From assembly GCA_040756715.1 (NCBI GenBank), contig JBFLYE010000174.1, forward strand, positions 1 to 21,017: 21,017 nt of DNA, given 5' to 3'. Below are positions 15,114 through 21,017 of this stretch, piece after piece (the stretch's first letter is position 1; each line of letters starts with the position of its first letter). The position numbers and the translations under genes were made by a program. The notes below the pieces were generated by a model. That model saw nothing but the letters and a program-made list of their open reading frames with translations. It searched no databases and was not told the DNA's origin. This DNA comes from a bacterium. Lineage in GTDB: Bacteria > UBA9089 > UBA9088.

Positions 15114-16361
15114 CTAATCTTGCAAGAACTTCCAGAGAGGAATTACTTTTATCATTACCCCTTTCTCTTTTACTTCTGCTTCTACATCTCGGGAAACAAT
15201 TAATGTCTCTTTTGTTTGCGGAAACCGCCGCAAGAACAGTTTTACTCCCGCAAATCCTTTGTCTTGCCAGTCAAAATGTGAACTATACTTTACTTCTACA
15301 GGCATAGGATGGTTAAAGTCTCCCAGCACAAAGTCAACTTCATTTTCACTCTCGGCATAATAACCGCAAGGTTTCCCTTCCCTTAACAGATGGAGAAATA
15401 CGGCATTTTCCGCTTTAGCTCCCCAATCCCCTTTACCGGTAAACACAGACTTCATCCCCGTATCACCAAAGTAAACCTTTTTAGGAGCATAAACCTTTTC
15501 TGAGTAGGAAGTAGTCCATTTCTCAAGAGACCTGACTAAAAAAGCAGATTCGCAATATCCAATATACTCCTTAACCGTGTCCACTGCTATATGTAAGATA
15601 TTGGATAGTTTGTTAAAGCTGGTTCGTGAACCTACCGAGGCCGCCAACAGGCGAAGAAGGTCTTTTAAAAGATTAGCCTTTCTTATTTGAAACAAACGGA
15701 TTAAGTCACGGGCAATAATATCCTCTAAAAGATTAGCTAAATATTCCTCACAGGGCTTAAGGACATTCTCAGGATAACCACCAATATGCAAATATTCCTC
15801 AGCAAGTTTTTCATACCTATAGTCTTCTGCTCGACTTATAGCTACTTTTCTAAAAGTGAGAAATTCCTTGAAACTTAAAGGATATATGATGGTGATAAAT
15901 TGTCGACCAGTAAGCTTTCCCCCTTGACTCTTTATTAAAGAGGAAGTAGAACCAGTACAGACCATCTTTACATCTTCCAGGTCATATATAGCTTTAAGCT
16001 CAACTTCCCAATTGGGGCTTTCCTGCACCTCATCTAAAAAAAGGAAGAGTTTCTTACCTCGGGGGTGCATAAAAATCCTTCTAAAGAATTTTAGATGATA
16101 AGATATGGGATGGGTGGCAAGTTGAGGATGATCTAAGGCTAAATAGAGAATATCTTTAGCCGGGATGCCTTCTTTAAGTGCCCTTTGAATAAGCTGTTTG
16201 GTAAAGACAGTCTTTCCTGCCCGTCTGCTTCCCACAATCATATCTATCTGTTTTCTTCTAAGATGCTTCCCAATCTTTTTTAAAATATCTTCTCTTATCA
16301 GGCCAGAATCAAAGTCTCTGCCTTCCCACCAGGGATTAAAAGCATAATATATCTCTTCCAT
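15114..16361 (-). CDS. AAA+ ATPase with DUF4143 C-terminal domain, paralogue 3 (EVK type)
   Basis: A 415-residue protein. It begins MEEIYYAFNPWWEG, close to paralogue 1. Walker A is GSRRAGKT (44-51), Walker B LFLFLDE (105-111), the sensor-like VCTGSTSSL lies near 134-142, then LTGR. A winged-helix-like segment follows (FNKLSNILHIAVDTVKEYI). The C-terminal nuclease-like part has ENEVDFVL (D343) and EVK (356-358), and the end is IKVIPLWKFL. An intact EVK means a PD-(D/E)xK-type site could be active. The start is well supported by AAGGAGG and a near-consensus promoter. It is the only one of the four on the minus strand. The DNA target and physiological role are unknown. Confidence 0.9.
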   Translation of the reverse strand: MEEIYYAFNPWWEGRDFDSGLIREDILKKIGKHLRRKQIDMIVGSRRAGKTVFTKQLIQRALKEGIPAKDILYLALDHPQLATHPISYHLKFFRRIFMHPRGKKLFLFLDEVQESPNWEVELKAIYDLEDVKMVCTGSTSSLIKSQGGKLTGRQFITIIYPLSFKEFLTFRKVAISRAEDYRYEKLAEEYLHIGGYPENVLKPCEEYLANLLEDIIARDLIRLFQIRKANLLKDLLRLLAASVGSRTSFNKLSNILHIAVDTVKEYIGYCESAFLVRSLEKWTTSYSEKVYAPKKVYFGDTGMKSVFTGKGDWGAKAENAVFLHLLREGKPCGYYAESENEVDFVLGDFNHPMPVEVKYSSHFDWQDKGFAGVKLFLRRFPQTKETLIVSRDVEAEVKEKGVMIKVIPLWKFLQD

Positions 16362-16383
16362 TTAACCATTACCTCCTTGATAT

Positions 16384-16426
16384 ATTATACACATAATCGA
16401 AACTTTTGTCAAATAATTTCGATTAT
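16384..16426 (-). promoter_or_regulatory. Promoter with inverted repeat centred on the -35 box (ATPase 3)
   Basis: Minus-strand TTGACA (16407-16412), 17 bases, TATAAT (16384-16389): full consensus hexamers. Perfect 10-base arms ATAATCGAAA (16393-16402) and TTTCGATTAT (16417-16426) have the same centre (16409.5) as the -35 box. Confidence 0.75.
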
Positions 16427-16528
16427 AATCTGTGATTCAGAGATAAGAGCTAAAAATTCCTCTTTATTTAGCCTCATAGCCGATATATTTTATAGAGGAG
16501 AGGCATCTGATATGCCTTTACTTTCTCT

Positions 16529-16767
16529 ATGGAACTTATCGTCTATGAGGAAGATAAACCTAAGGTTCTTTCTGCTTTGAAAGATGGTCGTATTGACTAT
16601 ACTGACCAGCTGGACATTTGTTGATAAATTCTTTGCATTCTTGCTTGAGTCTGGATTTTTTGACCAAGTGAGTGGTATGTGTGTAGCTTTAATGGAACAA
16701 ATGAAATCCGAAATTGAAAATCCGAAATTGAAAATCCGAAATCAAAAAAACAAATTCAAATGACTAA
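16529..16767 (+). pseudogene. Decayed, frameshifted ORF
   Basis: A frame opening MELIVYEEDKPKVLSALKDG stops at 16624. A second frame (ATG at 16584) reads through FVDKFFAFLLESGFFDQVSG and ends in A/T-rich repeats. The second part has the look of a transposase N-terminal segment, but I cannot name a family. Confidence 0.35.
16704..16743 (+). repeat. Tandem 14-base repeat
   Basis: AAATCCGAAATTGA occurs almost three times in a row, followed by looser ATTCAAAA-type sequence to 16790. Confidence 0.85.
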
Positions 16768-16798
16768 AATTGAAAATTCAAAACAATATAATTTATTT

Positions 16799-16828
16799 GA
16801 GCAGTCGGGGAGTTTTTTCCCACTGCAT
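16799..16828. repeat. Hairpin repeat GCAGTcGGG...CCCACTGC, copy 2
   Basis: Matches 12198-12228 apart from one T. The stem is formed by 16801-16809 and 16819-16826. Confidence 0.6.
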
Positions 16829-16882
16829 AGTTTGAAAAGAGATCCTCCCTCCCCTTCGCTACGCTTGAGGGTTCTCAGGATG

Positions 16883-16918
16883 ATGGGTCGGGATATTATT
16901 AAAAACTCCCCGACTCAT
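16883..16918. repeat. Related inverted hairpin
   Basis: GTCGGG (16887-16892) pairs with CCCGAC (16909-16914). The right side AAAAACTCCCCGACT is the reverse complement of part of the hairpin repeat at 16799, so the two together form a larger inverted pair around about 70 bases of more G+C-rich DNA. Confidence 0.5.
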
Positions 16919-16922
16919 CTTA

Positions 16923-17156
16923 AATGTATATGAAAAGGCCATCAAAGGGCCATATGCGGAAGGTCAATATTATATCAAATTCCAGAGGGGTTTTGTGATT
17001 AAATTCTCCCATTTTTATCCTTTCTAATTCTTTCAAATCTTAAGATAAAATAATTTACCTAGGGGGTAGATACCATGCTCCCAAGGCAAGCTCACCAACC
17101 TTTTTCTCAATCTCCTCTTTGCTTATAGTCACCTTGCAAATGGGTCTATTGTTCAT
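16923..17156 (-). pseudogene. Decayed gene fragment, relative of 13781-14138, without the MITE
   Basis: ATG at 17156 opens 33 codons (MNNRPICKVTISKEEIEKKV then GELALGAWYLPPR) that stop at 17055. In a shifted frame, reading resumes as GKLFYL and DLKELERIKMGEFNHKTPLE and runs to about 16923. The homologous stretch at 13781 carries the MITE; this copy shows the uninterrupted junction. The family is not recognised. It lies only 9 bases upstream of the left edge of the glycosyltransferase gene in window order. Confidence 0.55.
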
Positions 17157-17165
17157 CTTTTAGCC

Positions 17166-18623
17166 TTAAAATAAGCCACCTTTATAATAAAAACATTGCC
17201 AGAGATATAGCTTATGGATGAGGTGGTTATGATAATAAATGTTTAGGGGTGTAGGCCCTTTAACCTGCTGGAAAGCGTAAGAAATTTCATTAATTCTTTC
17301 ATTATCCGTAATAAAAGCGGCATTGCGGCCAATTAGCTTTTCAAGGTTCTTCCAATAAGGGTAGCGAACCCGAGCATAAAGGGTATATATCTCATAGTTT
17401 TTTTCTTGGCTATAGAAGGAAAGCTTGCTTGATAGATGATGATTCTCGGCAAGAATGAATGGAGTTTGGGGCATCTTAGAGATAAAACCTTCTATCTCTT
17501 TACTTGCTTTTTTAAAACCATGGAGCCGATTGGTGATGTCCTTCTCCGCTGGGATAGGAAGTATGGGATGAAGGGAGTGAATGATTACCAAGCTAGTAAA
17601 AACAAGGCTGATAAGCCCACCCATTAAAGTTATGGTTATAATTAGCCATTTAATCCTTTTTTGTATCCCTTGATGGATAAACCAAGCAAGGTTGATAAAC
17701 CCGGTGATATAAGCGGGTGCAGGCCAATTCCCTTCGCATTTAGAAAAAAGGCTCAAAAGGAAGAAAAAGAGGAATGGAAAAGCGCTTAGCCAGAAGAGAA
17801 AGAGTAGCTCGCTCTTTTTGTTGCGAAATCCCTTATATCCCACCCAACCTGTACCTACAAGAAAGAGAATAAAGAAAATGGGAAAAATCAATCCTGCCTC
17901 TCCCCCAAGAAAAGAGAGCATATTTGGAATACCACCATTGATCTTTTGAAAAAAACCATGCTTAAATTGCATCTTGAGGGACACCCAATGATGCGTCGCA
18001 TTCCACCCAATTACCGGGCTTGTGACTCCTATGGCAATAATGGCAGCAAGATAAGGGTCTTTACGCAAAAGCCAATATCTTACCTTGGAAGAGGTTGTGA
18101 TAAAAAAGAAAATCGCAGGGATAAAGAGTACCATTGTATACTTACTCAAATTCCCTAATCCTACCACTAATCCAGTAAGGAGCCAATAATACAAATTATT
18201 CTTTGGTAAGAAAAAGGCATTATAAACAAGGTAGACCGATATAGCCCAAAACAAAAGCAGTGGCACATCGGGGGTCATTATCACACTATTAGCGGTAAAA
18301 CCTAAGGTAGTCCCAAGGAGAAGAGAGGCGATTAAGCCGATTGGCTCATCATGAAAGATTCTTTGAGCAATAATGTAGACCATTAAAAGAAGCAATATCG
18401 CAGAGATTACCGCCAGCAACCTTACTCCAAGCTCTGTATTTCCGATAAGAAAAGTGCCAAGCCAGATAAACCAAGCCACCATTGGCGGATGGTCATAATA
18501 ACCCCAGGCAAGGTGTTTTGCCCAGGTCCAATAGTATGCCTCATCTGAACAGAGCTCTACTTGGGGGATGTAGAGAAGATAGAGGCAGGTTATCGCGATG
18601 ATAAAACCTAGTAAATTTTTCAT
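17166..18623 (-). CDS. GT39/ArnT-like membrane glycosyltransferase
   Basis: A 485-residue polytopic membrane protein of the dolichyl-phosphate-mannose mannosyltransferase/ArnT superfamily. After the first helix (about 4-20) the first outer loop carries SDEAYYWTW (D27, E28) and the hallmark GYYDHPPMVAW (41-51), the acceptor/catalytic loop of this group. About ten further hydrophobic helices run to residue 350, then a soluble outward-facing C-terminal part. Such enzymes transfer a sugar from an undecaprenyl-phosphate carrier to lipid A, protein or another acceptor on the periplasmic side. The acceptor cannot be told from sequence. It stands alone, with MITE copy 3 about 60 bases upstream, so its promoter lies in or beside that element. 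Confidence 0.88.
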   Translation of the reverse strand: MKNLLGFIIAITCLYLLYIPQVELCSDEAYYWTWAKHLAWGYYDHPPMVAWFIWLGTFLIGNTELGVRLLAVISAILLLLMVYIIAQRIFHDEPIGLIASLLLGTTLGFTANSVIMTPDVPLLLFWAISVYLVYNAFFLPKNNLYYWLLTGLVVGLGNLSKYTMVLFIPAIFFFITTSSKVRYWLLRKDPYLAAIIAIGVTSPVIGWNATHHWVSLKMQFKHGFFQKINGGIPNMLSFLGGEAGLIFPIFFILFLVGTGWVGYKGFRNKKSELLFLFWLSAFPFLFFFLLSLFSKCEGNWPAPAYITGFINLAWFIHQGIQKRIKWLIITITLMGGLISLVFTSLVIIHSLHPILPIPAEKDITNRLHGFKKASKEIEGFISKMPQTPFILAENHHLSSKLSFYSQEKNYEIYTLYARVRYPYWKNLEKLIGRNAAFITDNERINEISYAFQQVKGPTPLNIYYHNHLIHKLYLWQCFYYKGGLF

Positions 18624-18684
18624 CTACCAAAATTTGTATGATAGTAAGAAACCATTGTTTTTGTTAACTGTAGAAAAAATATTA

Positions 18685-18888
18685 TAGTATCTTCCATTAC
18701 TTAGTGCAAAAATAGTATTTAAGAAATTTTGAATTCTAAATTTTGAATTTTGAATTGAAAAAGGTTAAGTTTTATAAAATTTTTTCCCTTTTAATTCAAA
18801 ATTCAACATTCAAAATTCATAATTTTATAAAGTTTTCCTTAAGATTATCTAAACACATACATTTTGTAAAGCGTTATGGAATTAACTA
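18685..18888. mobile_element. MITE copy 3, internally deleted, with TA duplication
   Basis: A 204-base copy of the element at 13869-14105, flanked by TA at 18683-18684 and 18889-18890. It lacks about 35 bases of the left arm, including the GTGTGTTTATCT part, while the right arm is intact. It sits between the glycosyltransferase start and the transposase fragment. Confidence 0.85.
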
Positions 18889-18930
18889 TAATATTCCTAT
18901 CTTTTACAATGGCTTTGGCAGTAAAATAGT

Positions 18931-19395
18931 CTAAACAAAAGCCAAAAAATACATCATGTTAATCTTGGGAGCATAAAGAAGGTCAATATGGAGATAACCA
19001 ATCCCATATCTTCTAAACTTCTTTATCTTTCTTTCCGCTTTAATAAATTCAAGAGGCAAAACATCAAGGCCATATCGCTTAAGACAGCGATATATCTTCA
19101 TCGGATAAAGGTTTGGTATTTTATCCTCTAAAGTAAAGAAGATATCCTCTATTGTCTTTTTAAACTGCTTTCTCTCAAAACAGATTAATTCTTCTTGTTC
19201 AGTAGTCAAGGTAGTATTAAGCTTATGAGGACGAGAGGGATTATCCTCAATATTTTCTGTCCTTTTCCATTTATTTGCTGTTGGCCAAGAGATACCATAT
19301 TTTTTAGCCAAGAGATAGGCAGAAAGGGAAGAGTTTTTTATCTCTTGCCTAATGGCTAAAGTTGTACGAGCATTCTTATGAATTTTAATCTGCAT
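18931..19395 (-). pseudogene. IS481-like transposase, N-terminal fragment
   Basis: A 154-residue open frame with a helix-turn-helix start (LLAKKYGISWPTANKWKR), a linker typical of IS481-type transposases (SRPHKLNTTLT; YRCLKRYGLDVLP), and the first catalytic strand GYLHIDLLYAPKINMMYFLAF with the first Asp of the DDE triad. The normal protein continues about 150 residues with the second Asp and the Glu; here it stops right after the first strand. The 42 bases between the stop and MITE copy 3 do not continue the family. It is therefore an inactive remnant that cannot mobilise the MITE (which makes TA duplications) or itself. Confidence 0.8.
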
Positions 19396-19426
19396 ACGCT
19401 ACATATTTTATCAAATAATGTAGCGT
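19396..19426. repeat. Perfect inverted repeat at the transposase start
   Basis: ACGCTACAT (19396-19404) and ATGTAGCGT (19418-19426) flank 13 A/T-rich bases immediately before the transposase ATG. TGTAGCGTTAGGCAAC could be the IS end, or the dyad could be an operator. Confidence 0.6.
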
Positions 19427-19521
19427 TAGGCAACAACTAAACCATTGTTTATAAGATATGCCAATGAATGGAATCTTATGTAAAGATAGAAGCCCTGATT
19501 AAGATAGGGAGGCTTTCTGTA

Positions 19522-19558
19522 TTTTCTCCTTGACAAAAGGATAAAAATTTGATATTCT
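19522..19558 (+). promoter_or_regulatory. Promoter with inverted repeat over the -35 box (ATPase 4)
   Basis: TTGACA (19530-19535), 17 bases, TATTCT (19553-19558). Imperfect arms TTTTcTCCTT (19522-19531) and AAGGAtAAAA (19537-19546) are centred within 1.5 bases of the -35 centre. Confidence 0.6.
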
Positions 19559-19580
19559 TTACCCAAAGGAAGGATAAATT

Positions 19581-20885
19581 ATGTTCTCAAAAGAAAGACT
19601 CAAAGAAATCATCGTAGGTAATCGCGAATTTATCTTAAATTATGTAGGCAGAATTATCAAAAGGGAAGGGCTTTATCTTCCAAAAAGGTTAAACAAGGTC
19701 ATTGTATTATATGGAGTAAGGAGAAGCGGTAAGACATTCATCCTTTATGCTTTATTCAGAACCTTCAAAGATTCTGCCCTGTATATTGATTTTGAGGATG
19801 AAAGATTAGCTGATTTTAAGGTAAGTGATTTTGAAATACTAAAAGAGGCTTTTTTAGAACTTAATCCCCATCTTATAAATAAACCAAAGACATTTCTCTT
19901 TGACGAGATACAGAACATAAAGGATTGGGAAAGGTTTGCCAGGCGAGCGGTTGAAAAAGAGAAAATAGCCCTATTTGTAAGCGGTTCATCCTCTAAGATT
20001 ATGCCACAAGAGATACATACATCCCTGAGGGGAAGGGCATGGAGTATAGAGATAAGTCCATTTTCTTTTAAAGAATATCTAAAAATCCAAGATATCTTGC
20101 CCAACAAAGATTTTATCTATACAGAGAAAAAAATCTTCTTAAAAAACCATTTTAAAGATTACTTAAGATGGGGTGGTTTTCCAGAGATTATCTTAGGGAA
20201 GGGTGAGTTTGAGAAGGCTAAAATATTAAAGGAATACCTTGGCTCAATATTCTTTAAAGATTTGGTGGAAAGATTCAGAATAAACAATATCCCTCTTTTA
20301 GAACTATTGATCGATGCCCTATTTTCCTCATTCTCCCAAAGATTTTCACTCTCCTCTTTTTATAAGCAATATAAAGATAAACTCCCCTTCTCAAAGGATA
20401 GCCTGTTTAGTTATTATAAATACCTTCTTGAAAGTATGCTTATCTTTGAGGTAAGAAAATTTACTACCTCTTCTTATAAAAGGATGAGGAATCCGGCTAA
20501 GGTATATCTGGTAGATACAGGGCTTGCAAGAAGGATAACTCAAGAAAACATCGGTAGATTGTTAGAGAACATCGTCTTTTTAGAGTTAAGAAGATATACA
20601 GAGAATATCTTCTATTTTGAAGAGGAAAGGGAATGTGATTTTGTGGTAAATAAGGATGGTAGGTTATTTGTCTATCAGGTCTGTCATGAACTGAATGAAG
20701 AAAACAGAACCAGGGAATTGGATGGTTTAGTATCATCTGCTCTATACATAGGACTAAAAGAGGGATGTATTTTAACCTATGACCAGGAGGAAGAATTAGA
20801 TAAGGATGGTGTCAGGATAAAGATAATGCCTGTCTGGAAATGGATTATCGAAGATGCCAACTTATTGTCAAGTAAGACTTCTTAA
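19581..20885 (+). CDS. AAA+ ATPase with DUF4143 C-terminal domain, paralogue 4 (QVC type)
   Basis: A 434-residue protein with Walker A GVRRSGKT (45-52), Walker B TFLFDE (104-109), sensor-like VSGSSSKI (133-140), and SLRGRAWSIEISPFSFKEY as in the family. Its C-terminal part has ERECDFVV (D353) and QVC (366-368), like paralogue 2 and unlike 1 and 3, then IKIMPVWKWII. AGGAAGG lies before the ATG. The Cys before the Asp (ECDFV) is unusual within this set. It is divergent from paralogue 2, so it is not a recent duplicate. The role is unknown; the variant QVC site argues against simple PD-(D/E)xK nuclease activity. Confidence 0.9.
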   Translation: MFSKERLKEIIVGNREFILNYVGRIIKREGLYLPKRLNKVIVLYGVRRSGKTFILYALFRTFKDSALYIDFEDERLADFKVSDFEILKEAFLELNPHLINKPKTFLFDEIQNIKDWERFARRAVEKEKIALFVSGSSSKIMPQEIHTSLRGRAWSIEISPFSFKEYLKIQDILPNKDFIYTEKKIFLKNHFKDYLRWGGFPEIILGKGEFEKAKILKEYLGSIFFKDLVERFRINNIPLLELLIDALFSSFSQRFSLSSFYKQYKDKLPFSKDSLFSYYKYLLESMLIFEVRKFTTSSYKRMRNPAKVYLVDTGLARRITQENIGRLLENIVFLELRRYTENIFYFEEERECDFVVNKDGRLFVYQVCHELNEENRTRELDGLVSSALYIGLKEGCILTYDQEEELDKDGVRIKIMPVWKWIIEDANLLSSKTS

Positions 20886-21017
20886 AGAGTTGACTGCGTC
20901 TCTGTACATGGTATCCATTTTTATCCCATACAAGGGATCTTTCTAATTCATCTAATATGGGTGGAGAGATTTAAGTATTCCTGGATTAAACCTTGTTTTG
21001 GATGAAGAAATCAAGAT
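20886..21017. other. Right edge, no supported feature
   Basis: A short A/T-rich stretch after ATPase 4. I see no gene or structured repeat that I can support here. Confidence 0.5.

Noticed and set aside
16704-16743. Possible CRISPR-like array
   Set aside because: The 14-base unit repeats head to tail without spacers, so it is a simple tandem repeat.
18743-18934. 63-codon plus-strand frame across MITE copy 3
   Set aside because: It is made of the MITE interior, which varies between copies and carries no conserved frame.
20886-20960. Partial likeness of the right edge (CATGGTATCC...ATTCTAATTC on either strand) to the decayed fragments at 13781 and 17055
   Set aside because: Only short, broken matches of common A/T-rich words; not enough to call homology.

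Overview
The window reads as chromosomal DNA of an AT-rich, Gram-negative-type bacterium. The outer membrane is implied by a TolC-type channel, a complete RND efflux triad and an OmpA-type peptidoglycan-binding protein. I cannot assign a phylum. The many short A/T-rich dispersed repeats, the decayed gene scraps and the several AAA/DUF4143 ATPases are typical of genomes from poorly studied, repeat-laden lineages, but that is an impression. I saw no rRNA, tRNA or CRISPR array.

Layout. (1) 1-9000 is a cell-envelope region read leftward. It holds a tightly packed outer-membrane-factor/adaptor/RND-pump operon (7403 to 1853), a secreted Cys-rich CARDB protein (1632 to 76), a MntA/HepT toxin-antitoxin pair (8268 to 7640) and a short OmpA-like protein (8847 to 8392). 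Three of these units (tolC-like, ompA-like, CARDB) begin with the same repeated promoter/leader module. (2) 9107-10461 is a leftward bioH-like/bioC pair for making the pimeloyl moiety of biotin. (3) 10752-20885 is accessory DNA. It carries four diverged AAA+ ATPases of the DUF4143 type, a GT39-like membrane glycosyltransferase, a truncated IS481-like transposase, at least three copies of a TA-inserting MITE, other palindromic repeats, and several pseudogene remnants.

Strongest observations. The window preserves a filled site and a related empty site for the MITE (13869-14105 against the reverse complement near 16990), which fixes its ends and a TA duplication. One MITE copy supplies the last 14 codons and the stop of the CARDB gene. 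The four ATPases form two pairs by their C-terminal nuclease-like motif (EVK or QVC). Three of the four have a good sigma70-type promoter whose -35 box sits at the centre of an inverted repeat, with a different repeat sequence in each, suggesting separately controlled operators. The OmpA-like protein looks like an internal-deletion chimera: the start of a DUF4892 domain is joined straight to the OmpA C-terminal domain.

The envelope genes probably work together in efflux and wall anchoring. The ATPases, the MntA/HepT pair and the repeats look like separate mobile or addictive accessory units.
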